Source of the DNA: Rhodospirillaceae bacterium
GTDB lineage: Bacteria; Pseudomonadota; Alphaproteobacteria; SHVZ01
Assembly: GCA_016792585.1 (NCBI GenBank)
Contig: JAEULB010000077.1
Span: forward strand, 1-55,737
Length of the DNA stretch: 55,737 nt
Direction of reading: 5' to 3'
Shown: positions 9,964 to 19,083 of the stretch, in pieces
How the letters are laid out: each line of letters opens with the position of its first letter
Numbering within the stretch: position 1 is the first letter of the stretch
Notes under the pieces: generated by a model
The model's input: the letters and a program-made list of their open reading frames with translations, nothing else
Told to the model about the DNA's origin: nothing
Database searches by the model: none
Translations under genes and position numbers: made by a program

Positions 9964-10434
9964 TCAGCGCGAGCGGGCGTAGCGGGGATCCCAGTTGTCC
10001 TCGGCCCGGACCATGCAGAACGACGTCGAGCCGTGATAGAAATAATAGACCTTCGACGAGTCGGCGAGCTTCTTGGGGTCGACCAGCCCGAGACCGTGGC
10101 CGAAGGCGGCTCCCAACGTCGCGTTGGTCGAGACCGCGACCATCTTGCTGGGCTTGAGCTCGCGAAAGACGCCGGCCTGGCAGGCCTCGCTCATTTTCCT
10201 GTCCAGCTTGCCGAGCGTCGTCATGTCGCCCTTCGAGCGGCGGACGACGATCCCGGCCGGATACTCGTCGGGACGGAACATCGGCGGCACGACTGCCTGC
10301 CCGAGCGGCATCTTCAGGGCCGGCGCCATATGGTCCGGCTGCGTCCGCCACAGGAAATCGCGCGGCGTCGTCTCGGCCCAGCCCGGGTCGGCGATGAACA
10401 GCACGAAAAGGACGATAGGCAGGAGGCGGCGCAT
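9964..10434 (-). CDS. Small exported protein, function unknown
   Basis: A 156-residue protein with an N-terminal signal peptide (MRRLLPIVLFVLFIADPGWAE, cleavage likely after GWA). The mature portion has no motif I recognise; it contains KVYYFYHGSTSFCMVRAEDN near the end and single Cys residues around 115 and 140 that could pair in the periplasm. It lies 5 bases downstream of the Rid-family gene in the same direction and is therefore probably co-transcribed with the anthranilate operon, but its role there is unknown. Confidence 0.7.
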   Translation of the reverse strand: MRRLLPIVLFVLFIADPGWAETTPRDFLWRTQPDHMAPALKMPLGQAVVPPMFRPDEYPAGIVVRRSKGDMTTLGKLDRKMSEACQAGVFRELKPSKMVAVSTNATLGAAFGHGLGLVDPKKLADSSKVYYFYHGSTSFCMVRAEDNWDPRYARSR

Positions 10435-10439
10435 GGACG

Positions 10440-10865
10440 TCAGTCCCGCACGCCCGGCGGACGCGCGCGACCCGCGGCGGGGATCACCGCCGTCGCCTCG
10501 ATCTCGACCTTGGCCCGGTCCTCGAGCAATGCCTTCACCTCGACCAGCGACATCACCGGATAATGGGCTCCCATGACCTCGCGATAGGCCTCGCCGATCT
10601 CCTTGGCCTTGGCGCGATAGTCATGTTTATCAACGATATACCACGTCATCCTAACAATATGGTGAGGCTTTGCATCGGCCTCGGCTATGACGGCCATCAC
10701 ATTTCGGAGCGCCTGGAGGGTCTGGGCGGCCAGATCGTCGGTCTCGAACACCTCCTCGGCGTTCCAGCCGATCTGGCCGGCGACGAAGACGAGCCGGCCC
10801 TGGGCCTCGATGCCGTTGGCATAGCCCTTGGGCCGCTTCCAGGCCTTCGGCAGCAGGGTCCGCAT
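10440..10865 (-). CDS. Rid (YjgF/YER057c/UK114) family protein lacking the RidA arginine
   Basis: A 141-residue Rid-family protein with the expected motifs LVFVAGQIGWN, DLAAQTLQALRNVMAVIAEA and VEVKALLEDRAKVEIEA. Authentic RidA hydrolyses reactive enamine/imine intermediates and needs Arg105 (E. coli numbering). Here the aligned residue in YPVMSLVEV is Met105, so it belongs with the arginine-lacking Rid subgroups whose activity is unclear. It starts at the base after the stop of the thioesterase gene and ends 5 bases before the small exported protein. Its place in an operon whose monooxygenase/reductase makes a cyclic enamine is suggestive, but the missing Arg argues against classic RidA chemistry. 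Confidence 0.88.
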   Translation of the reverse strand: MRTLLPKAWKRPKGYANGIEAQGRLVFVAGQIGWNAEEVFETDDLAAQTLQALRNVMAVIAEADAKPHHIVRMTWYIVDKHDYRAKAKEIGEAYREVMGAHYPVMSLVEVKALLEDRAKVEIEATAVIPAAGRARPPGVRD

Positions 10866-11288
10866 CTACTTTTTGGCGGTCGCGGACTGGTAGTTGGCGA
10901 CCTTGACCCTAAGCTCGGGCGGGATCGCCACGCTCTTGCCGGCCGCATCCGTGGTGACGATGACCTGGGTGAGCGTCAGCCGCTCGGCCCCTTCCGCGGT
11001 CGCCACCAGCTTGAGGCGGATCGAGGAGCGACCCAGGGCCTCGACCTGGACGGTCCAGGTTAACGTCTCGCCCATCCGGCTCGGCCGGTTGAAGTCGACG
11101 GTCAGGTGGACGGTCGGCAGCGCGATCTTCTTGGCGTTCAGCAGATCGGCATAGGGCTCGCGCAGGCTCTGGGCGAACCAGTCCTCGACCAGGGCCTGGG
11201 CCATCTTGAAGTAGTTGGGGTAGTCGACGAGCCCGGCCGGGTCGCAGTCGGCGAAGCGGACCGTCTGCTTGGTCGTGAACAAAGCCAT
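10866..11288 (-). CDS. 4-hydroxybenzoyl-CoA thioesterase-like hotdog protein
   Basis: A 140-residue hotdog-fold acyl-CoA thioesterase of the 4HBT class. The diagnostic motif RFADCDPAGLVDYPNYF (residues 11-27) carries the catalytic Asp16 in the D-P-A-G context. The ATG at 11286-11288 is chosen because it lies 1 base after the LivF stop and directly precedes the fold; a 36-residue upstream extension overlaps livF and is not conserved-looking. In this operon it could release CoA from stalled aryl- or cyclohexenyl-CoA intermediates, or regenerate free aromatic acid. The specific substrate is inferred from context only. Confidence 0.87.
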   Translation of the reverse strand: MALFTTKQTVRFADCDPAGLVDYPNYFKMAQALVEDWFAQSLREPYADLLNAKKIALPTVHLTVDFNRPSRMGETLTWTVQVEALGRSSIRLKLVATAEGAERLTLTQVIVTTDAAGKSVAIPPELRVKVANYQSATAKK

Positions 11289-11289
11289 G

Positions 11290-11984
<695 letters not shown>

Positions 11985-11985
<1 letters not shown>

Positions 11986-12731
11986 CAGGCGGCCTCGCCC
12001 AGATAGGCTCGCCGCACCTCGGCATCGGCGCGGACCTGGTCCGGCGAGCCCGAGGCGATCACCTTGCCGTAGACCAGCACCGAGATCCGGTCGGCAAGCC
12101 GGAACACCGCGTCCATGTCGTGCTCGACCAGCAGCATCGCGACCGAGCCCTTGAGGCTTTCGAGCAGCGCGATCATCCGCGACGCATCCGCCGGCCCCAT
12201 CCCCGCCATCGGCTCGTCGAGCAGCAGAAGGCGTGGCTCAAGGGCCAGCGCCAGCGCGATCTCGAGCGCCCGCTGCTCGCCATGGGCGAGCGCACCGACG
12301 GGCACGCCGGCCCGGGCGTCGAGACCGACGCGGGAGAGAGCCGCCATCGCCGGCCCGATCAGCCGCGCGTCGTTGCGGGCATCGCGCCAGAAGCTGAAGC
12401 TGTGTCCCTGCTTCGCCTGGATCGCCAAGGTCGCGTTCTCGAGCGCGGTGAAGCTCGGGATCAGGCAGGTCACCTGGAACGACCGTGCGAGGCCGGCGCG
12501 CGAGCGCTTGGGCGCCGGCTCGCGCGTGATGTCGCGACCGAGGAAGACGATGCGTCCGGCATCGGGCTTCAGCTCGCCCGAGACCTGGGAGATCAGCGTC
12601 GTCTTGCCGGCGCCGTTCGGCCCGATCAGGGCGTGGCATTCGCCCGACGCGACCGTGAGGTCGACCCCGTCGGAGGCGGCGATACCGCCGAAGCGCTTGG
12701 TCACGCCGGAGACCGCAAGCAGTTCAGCCAT
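11985..12731 (-). CDS. livG: Branched-chain-type ABC transporter ATP-binding protein LivG
   Basis: 248-residue ATPase, partner of LivF. Walker A is GPNGAGKTTLISQVSGEL near residues 37-54. The LivG-type signature LAHGEQRALEIALALA replaces the usual LSGGQ, followed by Walker B RLLLLDEPMAGMGPAD. The C-terminal extension (VLVYGKVIASGSPDQVRADAEVRRAYLG) is typical of LivG. The gene overlaps livM by 8 bases upstream and livF by 1 base downstream, so the four membrane and ATPase genes are translationally coupled. Confidence 0.94.
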
Positions 12732-13668
12732 GACGCCCCGCGATCCAGCCCCAGAGGCCGCGGCGGGCGAACAGCACGACCAGCACCAGGATCGGGCCCA
12801 GGATCAGCATCCAGTGGATCGTCAGCGTCGCCAGCACCTCTTCCAGCACCAGCAGCACAACGGCGCCGATCACCGGGCCCGTCAGCGTCGCCATGCCGCC
12901 GAGCACGACCATCACGATGATCTCGCCCGAGCGCGTCCATGCCATGTAGGACGGGCTGACGAAGTTGGTCAGCGTCGCCAAGAGGGCGCCAGCGAGCCCG
13001 CAGACCGTGCCCGAGATCACGAAGGCGACCAGCCGGTAGCGATAGGGGGCGAGGCCGAGCGCGACCGCGCGGCGCTCGTTCCACTTCGCCCCTTCGAGCA
13101 CGCGGCCGAAGCGCGATCCGACGATGCGGTGGCCGAGATAGAGCGCCAAGCCCAGCGCGATCAGGATCAGGTAGTAGAGCTGGACGTCGCTCTTGAGGTC
13201 GAACGGGCCGAGCGTCCCGCGCTTGGCGATCGGCAGCCCGTCGTCGCCGCCATAGGCCTTCAGGCTGACCGCCAGGTAGAACAGCATCTGGGCGAAGGCG
13301 AGCGTGATCATGATGAAGTACATGCCGCTGGTGCGCAGCGAGATCGCGCCGATGAACAGCGCGACCAGGGCCGAGGCCAGGATCGCCGCCCCCCAGAGCA
13401 CGAAGACGCTGTCGACGCCGTGATACGCCAGGATCCCGACCGCATAGGCGCCGACGCCGAGATAGGCCGCGTGCCCGAAGCTGACGAGTCCGCCGAATCC
13501 CAGAACGAGGTCGAGGCTGACGGCGGCGAGCGCGAAGATCATCACGCGCGCGAACAGCGTCAGGTAGAAGGGGGCGGAGAACAGGGTCGAGTAGACCGGT
13601 ACGAGCGCCAGCAGCGCGAACAGGAGCACGGTCGCGATCCGCGCACGGCTGATCACGGGCGATCGCAT
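12724..13668 (-). CDS. livM: Branched-chain-type ABC transporter permease LivM
   Basis: 314-residue permease with about eight to ten hydrophobic helices and the LivM hallmark LGFGGLVSFGHAAYLGVGAYAVG near residues 50-75. The EAA-like cytoplasmic loop region includes KWNERRAVALGLAPYRYRLV. The start ATG (13666-13668) overlaps the livH stop as TGATG; a long open frame continues upstream through livH in another frame and is ignored. It pairs with LivH to form the transmembrane channel for the aromatic-acid or amino-acid substrate delivered by LivK. Confidence 0.93.
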   Translation of the reverse strand: MRSPVISRARIATVLLFALLALVPVYSTLFSAPFYLTLFARVMIFALAAVSLDLVLGFGGLVSFGHAAYLGVGAYAVGILAYHGVDSVFVLWGAAILASALVALFIGAISLRTSGMYFIMITLAFAQMLFYLAVSLKAYGGDDGLPIAKRGTLGPFDLKSDVQLYYLILIALGLALYLGHRIVGSRFGRVLEGAKWNERRAVALGLAPYRYRLVAFVISGTVCGLAGALLATLTNFVSPSYMAWTRSGEIIVMVVLGGMATLTGPVIGAVVLLVLEEVLATLTIHWMLILGPILVLVVLFARRGLWGWIAGRHG

Positions 13669-14588
13669 CAGCCCTTGGCTCCGAACAGGCCGCGCGGACG
13701 GAAGACCAGGATCGCCGCCATCAGCACATAGATCAGCATCGAGGCGAGTGCCGGGCCGGCGGCATTGGCGACCTGGCGGTTGAAGATCTCGCGCAGGAGG
13801 ATGGGCAGGAAGGCGCGGCCGACCGTGTCGACGATGCCGACCAGGACGGCGGCGACGAAGGCTCCACGAATGGAACCGATGCCGCCGATCACGATCACGA
13901 CGAAGGTCAGGATCAGCACACCGTCGCCCATCGCCGCCTCGACCGAGAGCAGCGGGGCCGCCATCGCGCCGGCGAGACCCGCCAGCGCCGCGCCGAGGCC
14001 GAATACCAGCGTGAACAGCAACCTGATGTCGACGCCGAGGGCGGCGACCATCGTCGGGTTCGAGGCGCCGGCACGGATCAGCATGCCGGTCCGCGTCCGC
14101 GTCACCAGCCAGGAGAGGAAGGCCGCGACGGCCAGACCCACGCCGATGATGACGAGGCGATAGACCGGATACGGCGCTCCAGGCAGCAGGACCACGGTGC
14201 CGGAGAGCGCTTGCGGCATCGAGACGAACAGCGCCGCCGGCCCCCAGATCACCCGCACCAGCTCGTTGAAGAACAGGATCAGGCCGAAGGTGCCGAGCAC
14301 CTGATCCAGATGGTCGCGGTCGTAGAGGCGGCGAAGCACGATCAGCTCGACCGCGACGCCGACCAGCAGCGTCGCCGGCACCGCCAGCAGCAGCGCCAGC
14401 ACGAACGACCCGGTCCACGCCTGGAACGCCGCCATGAAGTAGGCGCCGACCATGTAGAGCGAGCCGTGCGCCAGGTTCACCAGGTTCATGATGCCGAACA
14501 CCAGCGTCAGCCCGGCGGCCAGCAGGAACAGCATGACGCCGAGCTGCAGGCCGTTCAGGGCCTGAACCAGGAGAAGGAGCGGATCCAT
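13668..14588 (-). CDS. livH: Branched-chain-type ABC transporter permease LivH
   Basis: 306-residue permease starting MDPLLLLVQALNGLQLGVML, with the LivH motif GIMNLVNLAHGSLYMVGAY (residues about 31-49) and multiple membrane helices. The conserved VIVIGGIGSIRGAFVAAVLVG lies near residue 232. It is the first membrane component after livK; a 100-base gap containing a strong hairpin separates the two, which may allow the binding protein to be made in excess over the permease. The tandem arrangement livK-H-M-G-F on the minus strand is complete. Confidence 0.93.
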   Translation of the reverse strand: MDPLLLLVQALNGLQLGVMLFLLAAGLTLVFGIMNLVNLAHGSLYMVGAYFMAAFQAWTGSFVLALLLAVPATLLVGVAVELIVLRRLYDRDHLDQVLGTFGLILFFNELVRVIWGPAALFVSMPQALSGTVVLLPGAPYPVYRLVIIGVGLAVAAFLSWLVTRTRTGMLIRAGASNPTMVAALGVDIRLLFTLVFGLGAALAGLAGAMAAPLLSVEAAMGDGVLILTFVVIVIGGIGSIRGAFVAAVLVGIVDTVGRAFLPILLREIFNRQVANAAGPALASMLIYVLMAAILVFRPRGLFGAKG

Positions 14589-14640
14589 TCGTCGAGGACT
14601 AGTCGGACGGCGATGAGGGCTTCATCTCACCCCCACCCTG

Positions 14641-14663
14641 CCCTCCCCCATCGAGGGGGAGGG
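14641..14663. repeat. GC-rich intergenic hairpin between livK and livH
   Basis: Perfect inverted repeat ccctccccc (14641-14649) / gggggaggg (14655-14663) with a 5-base loop. On the plus strand it is followed by TTTT, so it reads as an intrinsic terminator only in the direction opposite to the liv genes. In the liv mRNA it is a stable stem downstream of livK, a position where such hairpins commonly protect the binding-protein message. Similar stems occur near 42760 and 48822. Confidence 0.6.
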
Positions 14664-14688
14664 TTTTCGAGTGTCGGGTGAAACCCGA

Positions 14689-15858
14689 TCACTTCATCGC
14701 GCAGTCCTTCGAGTAGGCGTCCTTGTGGTCCGTCAGCACGGTCGAGCGGACCGAGGAAACCAGCTTGCCGTCGGCGCGCTTCACCGTCTCCAGCAGGTAG
14801 AAGTTCTGGATCGGGATGTTGTTGTTGTTGAGCTTCAGCTTGCCGCCGCGGACGGAGTCGAAGCTCGTCTTCTTGAGCGCGTCGGCGAGAGCCTTCTTGT
14901 CGGAGACCTTGCCGCCGGCATCCTTGATCGCCGCGTTCAGCATCAGCGCCGTGTCGTAGGCCTGCGCCGAGTACGTGGACGGGATGTCGTTGTACTTCTT
15001 CTGATAGTCGGCGACGAACTTCTCGTTGACCGGGTTCTTGAGGTCGACCGCCCAGAACGCCGTGGTGAAGGTGCCGATCGCGGCATCGCCCTGCGCCGGC
15101 AGCGTGGTCGAGTCGATCGTGAAGGCGGAGAGCAGCGGCGTCTGGCTGGTCAGGCCCGCCTGGCCGTACTGCTTGACGAAGTTGATGCCCATGCCGCCCG
15201 GATAGAACACGTAAACGGCGTCCGGCTTCGCGGCGCGGAGCTGGGTGATCTCGGCCGAGTAGTCGAGCTGGTTGACGGTCGTGTAGACCTCGTCGGCGAT
15301 GTTGCCCTTGTAGAAGCGCTTGAAGCCCGCGAGCGCGTCCTTGCCCGCCTGGTAGTTGGGCGCCATCAGGTAGACGTTCTTGTAGCCCTTGTCCTGGGCA
15401 TGCTTGCCCATCGCCTCGTGCGCGCCGTCGTTCTGCCACGAGGTCGAGAAGAACATCGGCGAGCACTGCGCGCCCGCGATCGGCGACGGGCCCGCGTTCG
15501 AGCTGATGAAGGGCACGCCGGCGTCGATCACCGGCTTGTAGATCGCCATCATCACGTTCGAGAAGATGACGCCGGCCATCACGTCGACCTTGTCGCGCTC
15601 GATCAGCTTCTTGGCGACCTGGAGGCCGACGTCCGGCGCCAGCCGGTCGTCCTCCTGGATCACCTCGGGCGTGAGACCGCCGAGCTTGCCGCCCGAATGG
15701 TCGATGCCGAGCATGAAGCCGTCATGCAGGTGCTTGCCGAGCACGCCGCCGGGACCCGAGAAGGTGGCGATGAAGCCCACCTTGACCTTGTCCTGCGCCA
15801 TCGCCGGGGATGCCGCCAGCACCGCCGCGAGTCCGAGTGCGAGAATCCGTCCGATCAT
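14689..15858 (-). CDS. livK: Periplasmic substrate-binding protein of the Liv-type transporter (LivK-like)
   Basis: 389-residue type I periplasmic binding protein. The ATG at 15856-15858 is preceded by AAGGGAGGCAAAGG, an excellent ribosome site, and gives the signal peptide MIGRILALGLAAVLAASPAMA. The mature protein starts KVKVGFIATFSGPGGVLGKH, the usual first strand of the family, and contains PFISSNAGPSP. Family members bind Leu/Ile/Val, amides or aromatic acids; the operon partners suggest anthranilate or a related benzoate. A 15-residue upstream extension in frame is not needed. Confidence 0.92.
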   Translation of the reverse strand: MIGRILALGLAAVLAASPAMAQDKVKVGFIATFSGPGGVLGKHLHDGFMLGIDHSGGKLGGLTPEVIQEDDRLAPDVGLQVAKKLIERDKVDVMAGVIFSNVMMAIYKPVIDAGVPFISSNAGPSPIAGAQCSPMFFSTSWQNDGAHEAMGKHAQDKGYKNVYLMAPNYQAGKDALAGFKRFYKGNIADEVYTTVNQLDYSAEITQLRAAKPDAVYVFYPGGMGINFVKQYGQAGLTSQTPLLSAFTIDSTTLPAQGDAAIGTFTTAFWAVDLKNPVNEKFVADYQKKYNDIPSTYSAQAYDTALMLNAAIKDAGGKVSDKKALADALKKTSFDSVRGGKLKLNNNNIPIQNFYLLETVKRADGKLVSSVRSTVLTDHKDAYSKDCAMK

Positions 15859-15912
15859 CCTTTGCCTCCCTTGCGGTGCCTTGTGGCACCGGTTCCAGAC
15901 CATGCTAGCGGC

Positions 15913-17436
15913 CTACTTCTTCCCCGTCACCAGCCGGCGAAAATCGCCCACCAGCTGCTTCAGCGACGGCTCATGCACGTACATCATGTGCCCGGCCTCG
16001 TAATAGGTCATGTCGATACGGCCGGCGTCGATGCCGTTGCCGGCGATCGTGGTCTCGACCGCAAAGAACGGCGTCGCCAGGTCGTAGAGCCCGTTGGCCA
16101 TCAGCACCTTGAGGCCCGGGTTCTCGCGCTGCACCCGGCCGAGCTCGGGCGCCACGTTGACGTAGCCCGGCCAGCGGAGCTGCTGCTTCTCTTTCGGACC
16201 GTACCAGTCCCAGTTCTTGAGCGCGTCCATGTTGAAGACGGTATAGGGCCGGTCCATGTCGACCTGGAGCGTACGAGTCAGGTAGTCGTTCATCGCCGCC
16301 GTATAGGCACCGCCGATGCCGTGGCCGGCCGGATCGGACTCGGGGAACTCGCCGGCGTCGTCGTAGTCCTCGCCGAGATAGCGGGTATCGAGGCGGCCCA
16401 CGGTCTTGCCCTTGGCCCTAAGCAGCTCCTTCCGGAACCGGGTCGGCTCCACCCGGAGATTGGTTCGCTCGAGCCAGTCCTCGGAGAGGCCGGTGTAACG
16501 GGCGAGCTTCGCCTTCACCTCGTCGCGCTTCTTCTTGCCGAGGCGCGAACCTAGAAGCATCGCCGGCAGGTATTCCTCGATCGCGAAGGTCCGCACCTCG
16601 TCCAGCAGCTTGTCGCGGTTCGCCGGCCTCTTCAGCGCGCCGTGATAGATCGCGGACGCCGTGCAGGTGGGAAGGAAGCAGGCATCCGGCAGCGGGTTGC
16701 CCTTCTCGAAGCGCGCGGTGTGGAAGTCGATGATCACCGAGATCAGCGCGAGCCCGTTCAGCGTCACGTTCGAGAGTCCGCCATGCAGCTTGCCGGCGAC
16801 CGCGACCGCTCGCGTCGTCCCGTAGCTCTCGCCGGCGATGTAGAGCGGCGAGCTCCATCGCCTGTTGTCCGTCAGCCACTGACGGATGAAGTCGGCGATC
16901 ATCGTCGCGTCGGCGTCCAGGCCCCAGAACTCCTCGTTCTTCGCCTCGCCGATCGCGCGGCTGTAGCCGGTGCCGACCGGATCGACGAAGACGAGGTCGG
17001 TCAGGTCGAGCGGGCAGAGCGCGTTGTCGATGAAGGGGTAAGGCGCCACGCCGGCGTTCTCGCCGTCGGACGGCACCGCCAGGCGCTTCGGCCCGAAGAC
17101 ACCGAGATGGAGCCAGAGCGAGGCCGAGCCCGGGCCTCCGTTGAAGACGAAGGTGACCGGCCGCCTCGTCGGATCCTTCTCGCCATCCTTGATGTAGCCG
17201 GTCGAGAAGATCGAGCAGCGCGGCTTGCCGGCGCCGTCCTTCAGGTGCGTCTCGCCGGCGATCGCCTCGTATCCGACCTTCTTGCCGTGGAAGGTGCCCG
17301 AGTGCCTGGTCGTGAACTTCTTCGGCGGCGCCGGCGGCTCGGCCTTGGCATCGGCCGGCTTGTCGCCGTCCTTCTTCTTGACCTCGGGGCCGTCGAAGCC
17401 ACGGAGGACTGACGCGTCATCGGGCGCAAACATCAT
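15913..17436 (-). CDS. Serine carboxypeptidase-like (peptidase S10) protein
   Basis: 507-residue alpha/beta hydrolase of the S10 family. The oxyanion motif VFNGGPGSASLWLHLG lies at about 97-112 and the nucleophile is Ser204 in GESYGTTRA. The acid is probably Asp452 (NGLYDLATPFF) and the base His483 (YEAGHMMYVH). The N-terminus is an acidic/lysine-rich low-complexity stretch (residues 15-40) with no signal peptide, unusual for S10 enzymes, which are normally exported or vacuolar. Two adjacent ATG codons at 17431-17436 follow GGAGAG. It lies between the aryl-CoA ligase and livK genes in the same operon; a role in releasing aromatic amino acids from peptides, or in hydrolysing an amide or ester, is speculation. 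Confidence 0.87.
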   Translation of the reverse strand: MMFAPDDASVLRGFDGPEVKKKDGDKPADAKAEPPAPPKKFTTRHSGTFHGKKVGYEAIAGETHLKDGAGKPRCSIFSTGYIKDGEKDPTRRPVTFVFNGGPGSASLWLHLGVFGPKRLAVPSDGENAGVAPYPFIDNALCPLDLTDLVFVDPVGTGYSRAIGEAKNEEFWGLDADATMIADFIRQWLTDNRRWSSPLYIAGESYGTTRAVAVAGKLHGGLSNVTLNGLALISVIIDFHTARFEKGNPLPDACFLPTCTASAIYHGALKRPANRDKLLDEVRTFAIEEYLPAMLLGSRLGKKKRDEVKAKLARYTGLSEDWLERTNLRVEPTRFRKELLRAKGKTVGRLDTRYLGEDYDDAGEFPESDPAGHGIGGAYTAAMNDYLTRTLQVDMDRPYTVFNMDALKNWDWYGPKEKQQLRWPGYVNVAPELGRVQRENPGLKVLMANGLYDLATPFFAVETTIAGNGIDAGRIDMTYYEAGHMMYVHEPSLKQLVGDFRRLVTGKK

Positions 17437-17455
17437 ATGACTCTCCGGGGGTAGA

Positions 17456-19063
17456 TCAGGCGGGCGGCTGGCGCAGCTTGAAGCGCTGGAGCTTGCCGGA
17501 CTCCGTGCGCGGCAGCGCCTCCAGAAACTCGATCTTGCGGGGGTACTTGTAGGGCGCGATCTGCGCCTTGACGAAGTCCTGAAGGGTCTTGGCGTCGACC
17601 TGCGCGCCGTCTTTCAGGACGACATAGGCCTTCACGATCGTGCCCCGCTCCTCGTCGGGCGCCGCGACCACCGCGCATTCGCGCACGGCGTCGTGCTCCA
17701 TCAACGCCTCTTCGACTTCGGGACCGGAGATGTTGTAGCCGGCCGAGACGATCATGTCGTCGGCGCGCGCCTGGTACCAATAGTAGCCGTCCGCATCGCG
17801 CACATAGGCGTCGCCGGTCAGGTTCCAGCCCTGCTTGACGTAGACCGACTGGCGCCGATCGGCGAGGTAGCGGCAGCCGGTGGGACCCCGCACCGCAAGC
17901 CTGCCGACGGTGCCGTCCGGCACGTCCTGCATGTTCTCATCCACGATGCGTGCCTCATATCCGGGCAGCACCTTGCCGGTCGCACCCGGCCTGATCTCAT
18001 CGCCGTCGGAGGCGATGAAGATGTGCAGCATCTCGGTGGCGCCGATGCCGTCGATGATCTTGATCCCGGTCGCCTTGTGGAAGGCTTCCCAGGTCGATCT
18101 CGGCAGGTGCTCGCCGGCCGAGACGCAGACGCGCAGGCTCTTGATGTCGTACTTGGACAGCAGCGGCAGCATGGCCCGATAGGCGGTCGGCGCGGTGAAG
18201 CACACCGTCGCCTTCTGATCCTGGATCGCCTTCAGCAGCGCCTCGGGCGACGGCTTCTCGATCAGCACGACCGCCGCACCCACCTTGAACGGGAAGATCA
18301 CCAGGCCGCCGAGGCCGAAGGTGAAGGCCAGCGGCGGGCTGCCGCAGAAGATGTCGTCGGGAACCGGCTTCACCAGGTATTTCGGGATCAGGTCGGCCGC
18401 GACCATGATGTCGCGATGGAAATGCATGGTGCCCTTGGGGCCCCCGGTAGTGCCGGAGGTGAAGGCGATCACGCAGGTGTCGGTCGCGGCGGTCGGGCAA
18501 TTGGCGAAGGTGCCGTCCTTCCGCTCCATCTGGCCTTCGAGGCCGGAGCGGTCGCCGCGGTTCCAGTAGGCGACGCGTCCCCTAAGCGAGGCATGGCCCG
18601 GCACCGCCTCGTCGAGCTCGGCGGCGATGTCCTGGTCGCAGAGACAGGCGTTCACCTGCGCCTTGTCGATGATGACGCGGAGCTCGCGGGCACGGAGCAT
18701 CGGCATGGTCGCGACCGCGATCGCGCCCGCCTTCATCACCGCGAACCAGCACGCGACCATCATCGGGCTGTTGAATCCGCGCAGAAGCACGCGGCTGCCG
18801 GGAACGACGCCCATGCCCTCGGCCAGCACGCGGGCGATCCGATTGGCCTTGTCGAGCAGCTCGGCATAGGTCCAGCGCACGTTCGGGCCGATCACCGCGA
18901 CCCGTTCGCCCCTGCCCTCGGCCACGTGACGGTCGAGAAGCTCGACGCCGCAGTTGAGGTGATCGGGGTACTGCAGCTCCGGCAGCGTGAAGCGCAGGTC
19001 CGGCCACTCGTCCTGGGGCGGCAGGTTGCGCCAGGCGAAGACGTCGAGATGCGCGGTGTCCAC
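17456..19063 (-). CDS. Aryl-CoA ligase, 2-aminobenzoate/benzoate-CoA ligase family
   Basis: 535-residue acyl-adenylate-forming enzyme that activates an aromatic acid to its CoA thioester using ATP. The P-loop FTSGTTGGPKGTMHF lies at about 201-215, the core motif YWYQARADDMIVSAGYNI and the C-terminal catalytic Lys524 in TESGKLQRF are present. The start is GTG (19061-19063) behind AGGGAGGACAC, which fits better than any upstream codon because upstream sequence overlaps the acyl-CoA dehydrogenase. Neighbours (fused monooxygenase/reductase, SDR, crotonase, dehydrogenase) make 2-aminobenzoate the likeliest substrate; salicylate or benzoate remain possible. Confidence 0.88.
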   Translation of the reverse strand: MDTAHLDVFAWRNLPPQDEWPDLRFTLPELQYPDHLNCGVELLDRHVAEGRGERVAVIGPNVRWTYAELLDKANRIARVLAEGMGVVPGSRVLLRGFNSPMMVACWFAVMKAGAIAVATMPMLRARELRVIIDKAQVNACLCDQDIAAELDEAVPGHASLRGRVAYWNRGDRSGLEGQMERKDGTFANCPTAATDTCVIAFTSGTTGGPKGTMHFHRDIMVAADLIPKYLVKPVPDDIFCGSPPLAFTFGLGGLVIFPFKVGAAVVLIEKPSPEALLKAIQDQKATVCFTAPTAYRAMLPLLSKYDIKSLRVCVSAGEHLPRSTWEAFHKATGIKIIDGIGATEMLHIFIASDGDEIRPGATGKVLPGYEARIVDENMQDVPDGTVGRLAVRGPTGCRYLADRRQSVYVKQGWNLTGDAYVRDADGYYWYQARADDMIVSAGYNISGPEVEEALMEHDAVRECAVVAAPDEERGTIVKAYVVLKDGAQVDAKTLQDFVKAQIAPYKYPRKIEFLEALPRTESGKLQRFKLRQPPA

Positions 19064-19083
19064 GTGTCCTCCCTGGCCCGACT

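Noticed and set aside
12724..14418. A 564-residue version of LivM extending through livH
   Set aside because: The extra 250 residues are an out-of-frame reading of livH; the proper ATG at 13668 overlaps the livH stop as expected in this operon.
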